A DNA stretch of 64,000 nt from CAWEQO01 sp963811225. Its GTDB lineage: Bacteria; Chloroflexota; Anaerolineae; Anaerolineales; Anaerolineaceae. How positions within the stretch are numbered: position 1 is the first letter of the stretch; each line of letters opens with the position of its first letter. The position numbers and the translations under genes were made by a program. The notes below the pieces were generated by a model. That model saw nothing but the letters and a program-made list of their open reading frames with translations, made no database searches and was not told the DNA's origin. Of this stretch, positions 16,723-24,611 are shown piece after piece. The DNA lies in contig CAWEQO010000007.1 in NCBI GenBank assembly GCA_963811225.1, positions 186,001 to 250,000 on the forward strand, given 5' to 3'.

Positions 16723-17271
16723 CTACTTACCCTTGGTACCAGACTTACCGGCTTTGCGGCGAATGCGTTCACCCTGATAGCGGATGCCTTTGCCCTTGTA
16801 GGGTTCCGGCGGCCGAACTTCTCGGATGTTAGCCGCAATCTGGCCGACCATTTCCTTGTCGATACCCATGACTTTCACCTGCCGGGTACGGGTATCTACG
16901 TCAAACGAGATGCCCGCCGGCGGCTCGACTGTCACCGGGTGAGAGTAACCAACGAACAGCACCAGGTTCTGGCCTTGCATTTCGGCCCGATACCCAACAC
17001 CGTCGATTTCCAGGACTCTTGAGAAGCCCTCACTCACGCCGGTAACCATATTCTGAATTAATGCACGCGTTGTACCGTGCAGCGCTCGGACAACCGGTTC
17101 ATTGGAAGGCCGCTGGACGAGGACATTGCCATCTTCCATGCGGATGTCCATGGTGGAGGAGAAGTCACGCTTCATTTCGCCTTTCGGCCCCTTCACCTGA
17201 ACATTGCTCCCTTGAATGTCAACCTGCACGCCGGTCGGAACAACGACGGGGGATCTACCAACTCGAGACAC
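16723..17271 (-). CDS. rplF: 50S ribosomal protein L6 (uL6)
   Basis: Large-subunit protein next to the factor-binding centre. 182 residues with the two similar L6 domains. Seen: MSRVGRSPVVVPTGV, VKGPKGEMKRDF, and the C-terminal signature RPPEPYKGKGIRYQGERIRRK. It is followed after 14 bases by rplR. Confidence 0.96.
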   Translation of the reverse strand: MSRVGRSPVVVPTGVQVDIQGSNVQVKGPKGEMKRDFSSTMDIRMEDGNVLVQRPSNEPVVRALHGTTRALIQNMVTGVSEGFSRVLEIDGVGYRAEMQGQNLVLFVGYSHPVTVEPPAGISFDVDTRTRQVKVMGIDKEMVGQIAANIREVRPPEPYKGKGIRYQGERIRRKAGKSGTKGK

Positions 17272-17296
17272 TGTATACCTCCTAGCTCCTCAAAGC

Positions 17297-17713
17297 CTAC
17301 CAGACCTTGCAGAGGATCTCGCCACCAACGCCCAGCTGGCGGGCGCGCTGCCCGGTCATGACGCCTTTGGGAGTCGAGAGGATCGCAATCCCCAATCCCG
17401 AAAGCACCCAGGGGATTTCCTGCTTGCGGGTGTAAACCCGGCGACCAGGGCGGCTAATACGTTGGATGCCCGTAATGACAGGCTTGCGCTGACGGCGCTC
17501 ACCAACGTATTTCATTCGTACTCGCAGTGTGCTCTGAACGCCATCATCGGTCGGCTCAACCACTTCAAAGCCATCAATGTAACCCTCTTCCTTAAGGATG
17601 CGGGCAATTTCGGCCTTCAACTTTGAGGAGGGCATGGCTGTAACAGGCTGCCCGGCCATGATAGCATTCCGGATGCGAGTTAACATATCTGCAATCGGAT
17701 CATTTACACTCAT
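17297..17713 (-). CDS. rpsH: 30S ribosomal protein S8 (uS8)
   Basis: Central-domain 16S rRNA binding protein; in many bacteria it is the translational repressor of the spc operon. 138 residues. NDPIADMLTRIRNAIMAG, RILKEEGYIDGFEV, RISRPGRRVYTRK and ILSTPKGVMTGQRAR are present. It lies 20 bases after rpsN. Confidence 0.96.
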   Translation of the reverse strand: MSVNDPIADMLTRIRNAIMAGQPVTAMPSSKLKAEIARILKEEGYIDGFEVVEPTDDGVQSTLRVRMKYVGERRQRKPVITGIQRISRPGRRVYTRKQEIPWVLSGLGIAILSTPKGVMTGQRARQLGVGGEILCKVW

Positions 17714-17733
17714 TCTTAATACCTCCGGGCTGA

Positions 17734-17916
17734 CTACCAGGACGCCTTTGTCACGCCGGGAATTTGCCCTTTCAACGCGAGTTCACGGAAGCAAATGCGG
17801 CATACACCAAAACGACGAATATAACCACGCGGGCGACCGCAAATTTGGCAGCGATTGCGTACCTGATTCGGATACTTCCGCCGGGTTTCTCGAATAACTA
17901 TGCTTGTCTTTGCCAT
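17734..17916 (-). CDS. rpsN: 30S ribosomal protein S14, zinc-binding type (uS14)
   Basis: Head protein of the 30S subunit. The start is placed at the ATG at 17916, giving the standard 60-residue product MAKTSIVIRETRRK onward; the frame is open further upstream but would run into rplE. The zinc motif CQICGRPRGY and CRICFRELA (two CxxC pairs) marks the short zinc-binding form. One base separates it from the rplE stop. Confidence 0.95.
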   Translation of the reverse strand: MAKTSIVIRETRRKYPNQVRNRCQICGRPRGYIRRFGVCRICFRELALKGQIPGVTKASW

Positions 17917-17917
17917 G

Positions 17918-18460
17918 TCAATCCTTTCTGAAAGGCATGCCGAGCATTCCAAGTAACAGGGCGGCTTGATCATCTGTATCAGCCGTTGTTACGATGGTGA
18001 TTTCCATCCCGCGAACTTTATCGATCTTATCGAATTCAATTTCTGGGAAGATCAACTGCTCTCTGAGACCAAGGGTGTAATTCCCTCGACCATCAAAAGC
18101 ATTGGGCGAGATGCCGCGGAAGTCGCGGACGCGGGGAAGCACGATGTTAATCAACCGGTCTAAGAACGCCCACATCTTATTGCCGCGCAGGGTCACTTTG
18201 GCGCCGATGGCGCGGCCCTCGCGCAGTTTGAAGTTGGCGATGCTCTTGCGAGCTTTGGTGACGACCGGGTGCTGACCCGAAATTTGGGTCAGGTCGTTGA
18301 CCGCTGCATCCAATGCTTTTGGATTGTCGAGCGCTTCACCCAATCCAATGTTGACCACAATCTTTTCGACGGTTGGGATCTGCATTGCATTATGCATATC
18401 CATGGCCTTCATCAAAGCGGGTGCAACTTCTGTTTGATACTGTTCTTTCATTTTGTTCAT
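17918..18460 (-). CDS. rplE: 50S ribosomal protein L5 (uL5)
   Basis: 5S rRNA binding protein of the central protuberance. 180 residues from the ATG at 18460, chosen because GGAG lies ten bases before it and the family starts close to the KEQYQTEVAPAL region. An in-frame ATG at 18490, overlapping the rplX stop, would add ten residues. QIPTVEKIVVNIGLGEA, RKSIANFKLREG, GRGNYTLGLREQLIFPEI and DDQAALLLGMLGMPF are diagnostic. Confidence 0.95.
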   Translation of the reverse strand: MNKMKEQYQTEVAPALMKAMDMHNAMQIPTVEKIVVNIGLGEALDNPKALDAAVNDLTQISGQHPVVTKARKSIANFKLREGRAIGAKVTLRGNKMWAFLDRLINIVLPRVRDFRGISPNAFDGRGNYTLGLREQLIFPEIEFDKIDKVRGMEITIVTTADTDDQAALLLGMLGMPFRKD

Positions 18461-18482
18461 CTGTGACTCACTCCGAGGAGGG

Positions 18483-18815
18483 TTACTCATCTATCGTGGC
18501 GTCGCAGCTCTTGCAGACGCGCACAACTTCATCACCCTCATGTACGACACGTACTCGGGTGGGTTTTCCACACTTTGGGCAAACCAGCATCACGTTCGAA
18601 ATGCTGATCGGGGCTTCAAAGCGCACCTTGCCCGGATTGACCGTGCGGCCGCCCGATTGAACCTGGCGCTGGTGCTTGGTGCGTACGTTGACGCCCTGCA
18701 CCACCACGCGCTGCTCCTCGGGAAAGACCTTGATCACCTCTCCGCGCTCGCCCTTATCTTCAGAACGACCACTGATCACTTCGACCGTGTCGCCCTTGCG
18801 AATTTTTACCTTCAT
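18483..18815 (-). CDS. rplX: 50S ribosomal protein L24 (uL24)
   Basis: Early assembly protein near the exit tunnel. 110 residues. The KOW motif is at about 5-32 (IRKGDTVEVISGRSEDKGE), followed by VVQGVNVRTKHQR. The C-terminus has a zinc-ribbon-like CPKCGKPTRV and CKSCDATID, a known variant of this family. Twenty-five bases separate it from the rplN stop. Confidence 0.95.
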   Translation of the reverse strand: MKVKIRKGDTVEVISGRSEDKGERGEVIKVFPEEQRVVVQGVNVRTKHQRQVQSGGRTVNPGKVRFEAPISISNVMLVCPKCGKPTRVRVVHEGDEVVRVCKSCDATIDE

Positions 18816-18840
18816 GGCATCGCTCCTGTTGCCACCGGCC

Positions 18841-19213
18841 CTAAAGGACTTCGGGGGCCAGTGAAATAATCTTCATAAAACCTTTATCACGCAGCTCGCG
18901 CGCCACGGGTCCAAAGATGCGGGTGCCCTTCGGGTTTGCCGTATCGCCGTCGAGAATGACGGCAGCGTTATCATCGAAGCGAATGGTGGAACCATCTTCT
19001 CGCCGCCACTCTTTGGCGGTTCGAACAATGACAGCCTTCACAATGTCGCTCTTCTTCACTGAGCCCTGGGGGGTAGCCGACTTGACAGTCGCCACCACCA
19101 CGTCACCCACACCAGCGTATCGACGAGTTCGAGCCGCCCTTGACGTGAATGACCAGGAGCTCGCGGGCGCCGGTGTTATCGGCAACCTTAAGACGAGTCT
19201 CGTGTTAAATCAT
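18841..19213 (-). CDS. rplN: 50S ribosomal protein L14 (uL14), broken as read by a frameshift and an early stop
   Basis: Large-subunit protein of the subunit interface. From the ATG at 19213 the reading is M-I-stop, then HETRLKVADNTGARELLVIH; the stop TAA (19205-19207) stands where the family has Gln. At GAGTTC (19125-19130 on the plus strand) the frame shifts by one base; deleting one A·T pair gives GSTRRYAGVGD and continues to the normal end at 18841. With both repaired the product is 123 residues, the family length. Two lesions in an essential single-copy gene suggest consensus errors. It lies between rpsQ and rplX, as expected. Confidence 0.88.
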
Positions 19214-19215
19214 GG

Positions 19216-19497
19216 CTACGCTCCTTCGCCTTCGCCTTCCAGGGGCGCACCTTGCACTTCGCGACGCAGGATGGACTCTACAACCCAATGCTTCTCTTTC
19301 GAAATGGGGTGGCTTTCCACAATCTGCACAATATCGCCGACCTGCGCGCCCAATTCGTCGTGGGCTTTCACCTTCATCAACTCATGGACGACTTTCCCGT
19401 AAACCGGGTGCCGATAGGTCCGCGCAACTTCCACTACAACGGTCTTCATCATTTTGTCGCTTGTGACGACACCAGTCATACGCCGTCGTTTATTCAT
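19216..19497 (-). CDS. rpsQ: 30S ribosomal protein S17 (uS17)
   Basis: Primary 16S rRNA binding protein. 93 residues. RRRMTGVVTSDKMMKTVVVE, then HPVYGKVVHELMKVKAHDE and GDIVQIVESHPISKEKHW are diagnostic. The C-terminus ends in a short Gly/Glu repeat. It is followed after two bases by the rplN start. Confidence 0.96.
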   Translation of the reverse strand: MNKRRRMTGVVTSDKMMKTVVVEVARTYRHPVYGKVVHELMKVKAHDELGAQVGDIVQIVESHPISKEKHWVVESILRREVQGAPLEGEGEGA

Positions 19498-19499
19498 TT

Positions 19500-19703
19500 T
19501 TACTCCTCCTCGGTCGCAATGACGCGCTCGTTCAAAACGGTGACGAAACGCGCAACCTCGCGACGAGTTTGTTTCAGACGACTGGTATCGGTCAACTGCC
19601 CCGTGACGAATTGAAAACGCAGGTTCATCAATTCTTGCCGGGCATCCGCCACCTTCGCTCTGATTTCATCGGTTGATAAATTTCGGATCTCTGCCGGTTT
19701 CAT
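19500..19703 (-). CDS. rpmC: 50S ribosomal protein L29 (uL29)
   Basis: Two-helix large-subunit protein at the tunnel exit that helps dock trigger factor and SRP. 67 residues. EIRNLSTDEIRAKVADARQE, LMNLRFQFVTGQL and the final RREVARFVTVLNER match the family. It overlaps the end of rplP by four bases. Confidence 0.95.
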   Translation of the reverse strand: MKPAEIRNLSTDEIRAKVADARQELMNLRFQFVTGQLTDTSRLKQTRREVARFVTVLNERVIATEEE

Positions 19704-20131
19704 ACCTGCTCTCCTCCGCCCAATTCATAACGGGTTACAACCTTCGTCTTGATCGGGAACTTGTAGGAAGCCTGACGTAAGGCTTCAAGGGAAATGTCCT
19801 CGGGCAGGCCACTGATCTCGAACATGATGCGTCCAGGCTTGACAACCGCCACCCAGTATTCCACGCCGCCCTTTCCTTTACCCATACGGGTTTCCGGCGG
19901 CTTCTGAGTGTAGGGCTTGTCAGGGAAGATGCGAATCCACATCTTGCCTCGGCGGCGCATCACACGCACCAGGGCGCGGCGTGCGGCTTCGATCTGGCGT
20001 GCCGAGATCCATCCCGGTTCCAGCGCCTGCAGGCCGTATTCGCCGAAGCTGACTTCCGCACCGCGCAGAGCTTTGCCGGTCATCCGGCCTCGCTGCTGCT
20101 TGCGGTATTTAACACGCTTTGGCATCAACAT
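19700..20131 (-). CDS. rplP: 50S ribosomal protein L16 (uL16)
   Basis: Large-subunit protein that helps shape the A-site tRNA pocket. 143 residues from the ATG at 20131 (MLMPKRVKYRKQQRGRM), preceded by GAGGT seven bases upstream; an earlier in-frame ATG adds a non-family extension. GKGKGGVEYWVAVVKPGRIM and LRQASYKFPIKTKVV are diagnostic. Confidence 0.95.
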   Translation of the reverse strand: MLMPKRVKYRKQQRGRMTGKALRGAEVSFGEYGLQALEPGWISARQIEAARRALVRVMRRRGKMWIRIFPDKPYTQKPPETRMGKGKGGVEYWVAVVKPGRIMFEISGLPEDISLEALRQASYKFPIKTKVVTRYELGGGEQV

Positions 20132-20182
20132 AATTGCTACCTCTTTCGTAAATCCCTGGCTGAAACTCAACCAGTGCAGTGA

Positions 20183-20860
20183 TTACTCGCTAACGTAAAC
20201 GCCCTCGGTGGACTCGGCTTTCTCTTCCACTTCCGGCAGAGTTTCGCCTTTGTAGACCCATACCTTGACGCCAATCTGACCGTAAGTGGTCTGCGCCTGG
20301 GCTTTTGCAAAATCGATGTCGGCACGCAGTGTCTGCAGCGGCACCTGACCTTCACGCAGCCACACCCGGCGAGCCATTTCGGCGCCGCTCAAGCGACCGG
20401 CCACGTTGATCCGGACGCCCTTGGCGCCCTGGCGCATGGCCTGCTGGATGGCGCGCTTCATCGCTCGCCGGTAGCTCACACGCCGCTCGATCTGACCGGC
20501 GATGTTCTGCGCCACCAAAAGGGCATCGATATCCGGCGCTTTGATCTCTTTGATTTCGAGATCGATCTTCTTGCCGGTCAGCTCTTCCAGTTTCTGGCGG
20601 ATACCCTTGACCGTCTCGCCTTTGCGACCGATCAAAATACCGGGTTTTGCGGTGTGAACGGCAATTTTAATCTTACCCGGGAAGCGTTCGATCTCTATCA
20701 ATGAGATGCCCGCCCGCTCTGCAGCGTTACGGATCAGCTTGCGGATGGCGAGGTCTTGATGCAGTTGGTCGCGATAATCCGCGCCCTCAGCAAACCAGCG
20801 GGCTTCCCATGGTCTGTTGATATTCAGACGAAATCCAATCGGATGAACTTTTCGACCCAT
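20183..20860 (-). CDS. rpsC: 30S ribosomal protein S3 (uS3)
   Basis: mRNA-entry protein with helicase activity together with S4 and S5. 225 residues from the ATG at 20860 (MGRKVHPIGFRLN), with AGGAG seven bases upstream. The KH domain shows GILIGRKGETVKGIRQKLE; then QNIAGQIERRVSYRRAMKRA and GVRINVAGRLSGAEMARR. The acidic tail is short. Confidence 0.96.
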   Translation of the reverse strand: MGRKVHPIGFRLNINRPWEARWFAEGADYRDQLHQDLAIRKLIRNAAERAGISLIEIERFPGKIKIAVHTAKPGILIGRKGETVKGIRQKLEELTGKKIDLEIKEIKAPDIDALLVAQNIAGQIERRVSYRRAMKRAIQQAMRQGAKGVRINVAGRLSGAEMARRVWLREGQVPLQTLRADIDFAKAQAQTTYGQIGVKVWVYKGETLPEVEEKAESTEGVYVSE

Positions 20861-20924
20861 ATTATCTCCTGGTATCTCTTTCAATGCCCTCAGGGGCGCA
20901 TGTGCGCACCTGCAGGCCTTTCAT

Positions 20925-21266
20925 TTACTCTCTCTCACGCAGTACAATCGAAATGTGAGACGAGCGGCGCAAAATCGGCTTGAAGCGTCCGCGAGCGCCA
21001 AAACGGCGCCACTTGCGGGTGGGTGCTTCATCGGCCACGATGGTGTAGACGAACAGGTCATCGCGGCTGACGCCAAAGTTTTCCTCAGCATTCGCCACAG
21101 CCGACTTCAGCAGTTTGTTGATGTGCCGGGCGGCCAGCTTGGGGGTGAAGGTGAGAATGTTGATCGCCTCAACCACCGGCTTACCGCGCACCATATCGAC
21201 AACCAGGCGAGCCTTTTGGGCTGAAACCTCACAATTACTCAGTTTTGCTCGAATATCGGTCGCCAT
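20925..21266 (-). CDS. rplV: 50S ribosomal protein L22 (uL22)
   Basis: Lines the peptide exit tunnel; its hairpin loop is the site of macrolide-tolerance mutations. 113 residues. SAQKARLVVDMVRGKPV, LLKSAVANAEEN and RFGARGRFKPILRRSSHISI are present. The tunnel hairpin is of normal length. Confidence 0.96.
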   Translation of the reverse strand: MATDIRAKLSNCEVSAQKARLVVDMVRGKPVVEAINILTFTPKLAARHINKLLKSAVANAEENFGVSRDDLFVYTIVADEAPTRKWRRFGARGRFKPILRRSSHISIVLRERE

Positions 21267-21268
21267 GG

Positions 21269-21544
21269 TTATCTCCTGGTGGATTTCTCAGCGAGATGGC
21301 CGCGGAAGTGACGGGTGGGGGCAAATTCGCCCAAGCGGTGTCCGACCATGTTCTCGGTGACGTAAATCGGTACGTGGCGTCGGCCATCGTGGACAGCAAT
21401 CGTATGCCCAACCATCTGCGGGAAGATCACGCTCGCACAACTCCATGTGCGGATGACTTTCTTCTCGTTCCGGGCGTTCATTGCTTCAATTTTCTTTAGA
21501 AGTTTCGGGGCGATAAACGGCCCCTTTTTCAACGATCGTGACAT
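21269..21544 (-). CDS. rpsS: 30S ribosomal protein S19 (uS19)
   Basis: Head protein of the 30S subunit contacting S13 and A-site tRNA. 91 residues. MSRSLKKGPFIAPKLLKKIE, WSCASVIFPQMVGHTIAVHD and MVGHRLGEFAPTRHFRGH are diagnostic. Two bases separate it from rplV. Confidence 0.97.
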   Translation of the reverse strand: MSRSLKKGPFIAPKLLKKIEAMNARNEKKVIRTWSCASVIFPQMVGHTIAVHDGRRHVPIYVTENMVGHRLGEFAPTRHFRGHLAEKSTRR

Positions 21545-21574
21545 ATCCTATCGTTCCTCTCTTACCTAACTCCA

Positions 21575-22417
21575 CTACCGGCCGCTTTTCGCATTACGAC
21601 GACGCACGATGTACTTGTCCGTCTTCTTGTTGCGGCGAGTTCGGTAACCCAGGGTTGGTTTACCCCAAGGGCTCTTCGGACCCGGCATACCAATCGGTTG
21701 GCGGCCTTCGCCACCACCATGCGGATGGTCTCGCGGGGACATTGCTGAGCCGCGCACGGTCGGGCGGATGCCCTTATGGCGCTTGCGGCCGGCCTTACCC
21801 AGCTTGATGTTGCCATGGTCGACGTTGCCTACCTGGCCCACAGTGGCGTAGCATACCTGACGAACCAGGCGCATCTCGCCGGAAGGCAGGCGCACCGTTG
21901 CGAAGTCGCCTTCTTTGGCGAGCAATTGGGCTGCTCCACCCGCCGAGCGGACCATTTGGCCGCCGCGGCCCGGCTGCAGTTCGATGTTGTGAATGGTGGT
22001 GCCGAGTGGGATGTTGGCCAACGGCAGGCTGTTGCCCGGGCGGATGTCTGAATTCGGGCCAGACACGATTGTGTCGCCAACCTTCAGCGAGAGCGGCGCA
22101 ATAATGTAGCGCTTCTCGCCGTCTGCATAGGTCACCAGGGCCAACCGGGCAGAGCGATTGGGATCGTACTCAATCGCCGAGATCCGGCCAGGGACTCCAT
22201 GCTTATCGCGTTTGAAATCAATCATACGAATGTATCGACGATGTCCGCCGCCGCGATGGCGGACTGTCACACGACCGTAATTATTGCGGCCGGCATTCTT
22301 TTTCTGAACGACAACCAACGAACGTTCCGGCTGGGTTTTCGTGATCTCTTCAAACGTATGTCCGGTCATATTGCGCTGACCGGGAGTAATCGGTTTGTAA
22401 ACTTTAACTGGCATCAC
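21575..22417 (-). CDS. rplB: 50S ribosomal protein L2 (uL2)
   Basis: Large-subunit protein close to the peptidyl transferase centre. 280 residues. PVKVYKPITPGQRNMTGHTF, GGGHRRYIRMIDFKRDK, SGGAAQLLAKEGDFATVRL (with the expected Gly-rich loop) and the functional MSPRDHPHGGGEGRQPIGMP with the key His are present. It overlaps the rplW end by four bases. Confidence 0.97.
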   Translation of the reverse strand: MMPVKVYKPITPGQRNMTGHTFEEITKTQPERSLVVVQKKNAGRNNYGRVTVRHRGGGHRRYIRMIDFKRDKHGVPGRISAIEYDPNRSARLALVTYADGEKRYIIAPLSLKVGDTIVSGPNSDIRPGNSLPLANIPLGTTIHNIELQPGRGGQMVRSAGGAAQLLAKEGDFATVRLPSGEMRLVRQVCYATVGQVGNVDHGNIKLGKAGRKRHKGIRPTVRGSAMSPRDHPHGGGEGRQPIGMPGPKSPWGKPTLGYRTRRNKKTDKYIVRRRNAKSGR

Positions 22418-22716
22418 TCTACCCCTTCAAAGAACGGAATGCGATCTTCAGGCGCCAGGGTGACGATAGCTTTCTTGTAACCGCTGCTTCGAACGGCCAA
22501 CCGGCGGCTGCGAGCCCGGCGGGTTCGCTTGGCTGGCATATTGATAATGTTCACTCTAACAACCTTCACATCGAACAAGGTCTCGACCGCATCGCGAACC
22601 TGGGTTCGGGTCGCTTCGTCGGCCACTTCGAAAACGTACTGGTGGAGGTCGTTCACTTGATAATTTGACTTCTCTGTCACCAACGGGCGGCGGAGAATAT
22701 CATAAATCGTTGTCAT
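22414..22716 (-). CDS. rplW: 50S ribosomal protein L23 (uL23)
   Basis: Docking site at the tunnel exit for trigger factor and SRP. 100 residues. TIYDILRRPLVTEKSNYQ, YVFEVADEATRTQVRDAVE and LFDVKVVRVNIINMPAKRTR are diagnostic. It lies 13 bases after rplD. Confidence 0.96.
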   Translation of the reverse strand: MTTIYDILRRPLVTEKSNYQVNDLHQYVFEVADEATRTQVRDAVETLFDVKVVRVNIINMPAKRTRRARSRRLAVRSSGYKKAIVTLAPEDRIPFFEGVE

Positions 22717-22729
22717 CGGATCCTCCTAC

Positions 22730-23356
22730 CTATCCTAAATGCTCAGCGATCATTTCCACCGCCGACACAGGCATAACGACCTTGTCGAACAGCAGCAAAT
22801 CGCGGATATTCAAATAATTCGCCAATAAGACTTTTGCATCCGGCAGGTTATTGGATGAGCGGATCACGTCCTCATATGCGACCTTCTCAGGGATGAGGAT
22901 CAAAACGCTCTTTTCGCCCACCAGGTTATCCAGAGCCTGCGCCATCAGGCGCGTCTTCGGCTCGGTGACTTGAAGAGCATCAACCAGCACAATATTGGCT
23001 TCGGCAGCTTTGACCGACAGGGCCGAGCGCAGTGCGGCGCGGCGCATCTTGACCGGCATGGACTGTGCATAGCTGCGGGGCTTGGGGGTGTGGACTCTGC
23101 CGCCGCCAACCCACTGAGGCGCTCGCGTCGAACCTTGGCGAGCGCGGCCGGTTCCCTTTTGGCGCCACGGCTTGCGGCCGCCGCCGGAAACCTCGCTGCG
23201 ACTGCGAGTGTCGTGTGTGCCCTGACGGGCATTCGCCATCTGTCGCACGTAGGCCTGGTGCATCAAGTCCACAAAAATTGGGGCTTCGAAGACCGCCGCG
23301 GGAAGTTCCGCCTGGCTGACCTTCTGACCCTCCATGTTGAAGACATCTACGAACAT
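22730..23356 (-). CDS. rplD: 50S ribosomal protein L4 (uL4)
   Basis: Tunnel-lining protein; in gamma-proteobacteria it represses the S10 operon. 208 residues. The Gly/Arg-rich tunnel loop has GGRKPWRQKGTGRARQGSTR and PQWVGGGRVHTPKPRSY; then MRRAALRSALSVKAAE and a Rossmann-like C-terminal half. Normal S10-operon position. Confidence 0.96.
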   Translation of the reverse strand: MFVDVFNMEGQKVSQAELPAAVFEAPIFVDLMHQAYVRQMANARQGTHDTRSRSEVSGGGRKPWRQKGTGRARQGSTRAPQWVGGGRVHTPKPRSYAQSMPVKMRRAALRSALSVKAAEANIVLVDALQVTEPKTRLMAQALDNLVGEKSVLILIPEKVAYEDVIRSSNNLPDAKVLLANYLNIRDLLLFDKVVMPVSAVEMIAEHLG

Positions 23357-23403
23357 AGTTACTAGCTCCCTTTATGCAGGAAAGTCTGGCGAGGTAACCC
23401 TCG

Positions 23404-24033
23404 CTACTGCTTCCGTGCTTCCTTAATCATTACCAGGCCGCCGCGCGGGCCAGGGACAGCGCCACGCACACCCAGCAAATTGCGCTCGGCGTCGACCAGA
23501 GCGATCATCAGATTCTGCGAAGTAACCCGGTCATTGCCCATATGGCCTGGACCACGCGAACCCTTAAAAACACGACCCGGAGTTGTACCGGAACCACGTG
23601 AGCCGGGGGCGCGCAGGCGATCGGACTGACCGTGGGTCTTGGGGCCGCCCTTGAAGTGGTAGCGTTTGACAGCGCCCGCGAAACCTTTGCCTTTGCTCGT
23701 TCCGACAACGTCAACCCGTTCACCAATGATGAACTGGTCTACTTTCACAACGGACCCTTCTTCGACGCCAGGGTCTTTTGCCCGGAATTCGCGCAGGAAG
23801 CGCAGGGGGGGCAAATCATTCCGCTTCAGGTGGCCCTTCTGTCCGCCGGTCAGGCGTTTGGGTTTCACCTCGTCGAAACCCAGCTGTACGGCGGAGTACC
23901 CATCGGATTCGGGCGTACGTACCTGGGTAACGTAGCATGGCCCAGCTTCGATTAGTGTCACGGGAATTGCAACACCGTTTTCATCGAAAATCTGGGTCAT
24001 GCCGATTTTCTTTCCAATAAGCCCTTTTAACAT
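23404..24033 (-). CDS. rplC: 50S ribosomal protein L3 (uL3)
   Basis: Early assembly protein reaching toward the peptidyl transferase centre. 209 residues from the ATG at 24033 (MLKGLIGKKIGMTQIFDENG), with AGGAG about ten bases upstream. KGKGFAGAVKRYHFKGGPKTHGQ is split here as two adjoining motifs: KGKGFAGAVKR and GGPKTHGQSD. It is the first gene after a terminator and a separate promoter, so in this genome the S10 operon starts at rplC rather than rpsJ. Confidence 0.96.
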   Translation of the reverse strand: MLKGLIGKKIGMTQIFDENGVAIPVTLIEAGPCYVTQVRTPESDGYSAVQLGFDEVKPKRLTGGQKGHLKRNDLPPLRFLREFRAKDPGVEEGSVVKVDQFIIGERVDVVGTSKGKGFAGAVKRYHFKGGPKTHGQSDRLRAPGSRGSGTTPGRVFKGSRGPGHMGNDRVTSQNLMIALVDAERNLLGVRGAVPGPRGGLVMIKEARKQ

Positions 24034-24218
24034 CTCAGTTTTTCTCCTTGACAAAATGAATTGACGCGAGACTGTCAGCCTGGGCTTGGCTGCATCATCT
24101 CTGGCAGTGCAGTCAGCGGCGCTGTTGCGACACTCCGCATATGGTATCGTGCGCCCGCAACGCTGCTCTTACACTGTCACATACTCGTTGGGTTGAAACC
24201 CAAAACCGTATTATTATA
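24034..24218 (-). promoter_or_regulatory. Promoter and ~170-nt leader of the rplC-led ribosomal operon
   Basis: A perfect -10 box, TATAAT, stands at 24213-24218 on the minus strand with no strong -35. The start point would be near 24206, leaving a leader of about 170 bases before rplC. The leader can form a GGGTTTCAACCC hairpin at its 5' end and a larger GC-rich stem around 24090-24165. A leader this long in front of ribosomal genes suggests autogenous control, but no named r-protein leader was recognised. Confidence 0.55.
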
Positions 24219-24224
24219 CCACAT

Positions 24225-24275
24225 CCCTGGCAGAAATCCAGGGAGTCGGGCAGCAGCTTTTACCTGCTGCCCGAC
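24225..24275 (-). terminator. Hairpin terminator between rpsJ and rplC
   Basis: A 12-bp perfect stem (24245-24256 with 24264-24275, loop CTTTTAC) lies 18 bases past the rpsJ stop. A second small stem, CCCTGG/CCAGGG (24225-24230 and 24238-24243), follows directly. No long T-run follows, so termination could be partial. It separates the rpsL-rpsG-fusA-tuf-rpsJ unit from the rplC unit. Confidence 0.65.
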
Positions 24276-24293
24276 ATTCTTATTTCATGGTCT

Positions 24294-24603
24294 TTAGATC
24301 TTGATTTCGATGTCTACGCCTGCCGGCAGATTCAGCCGCATCAGCATGTCAATCGTTTTCGAATCCGGATCTAGCACGTCAATCAGCCGATTATGCGTTC
24401 GGATCTCGAAATGCTCGTGAGAATCTTTGTCGATAAATGTTGAGCGACGAACGGTAAACCGCTCGATCTTGGTCGGCAAGGGTACCGGACCGACAACATG
24501 GGCGCCGCTGCGCTCTGCAGTTTCGACGATCCGCTTGGCGGATTGGTCGAGGAACTCGATGGTCATAGGCCTTGAGTCGAATTCGAATGCGTTGCTTTGC
24601 CAT
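24294..24603 (-). CDS. rpsJ: 30S ribosomal protein S10 (uS10), frame broken as read
   Basis: Head protein of the 30S subunit and, as NusE, a transcription antitermination factor. The ATG at 24603 opens MAKQRIRIRLKAYDHRV; the remainder, LDQSAKRIVETAERSGAHVV to AGVDIEIKI, is in the next frame. One extra A·T pair in GAACTC (24552-24557) explains the break; removing it gives a normal 102-residue S10. The two halves join with no missing residues. It follows tuf by eight bases, an order common outside Proteobacteria. Confidence 0.9.
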
Positions 24604-24611
24604 TTGGTTAC

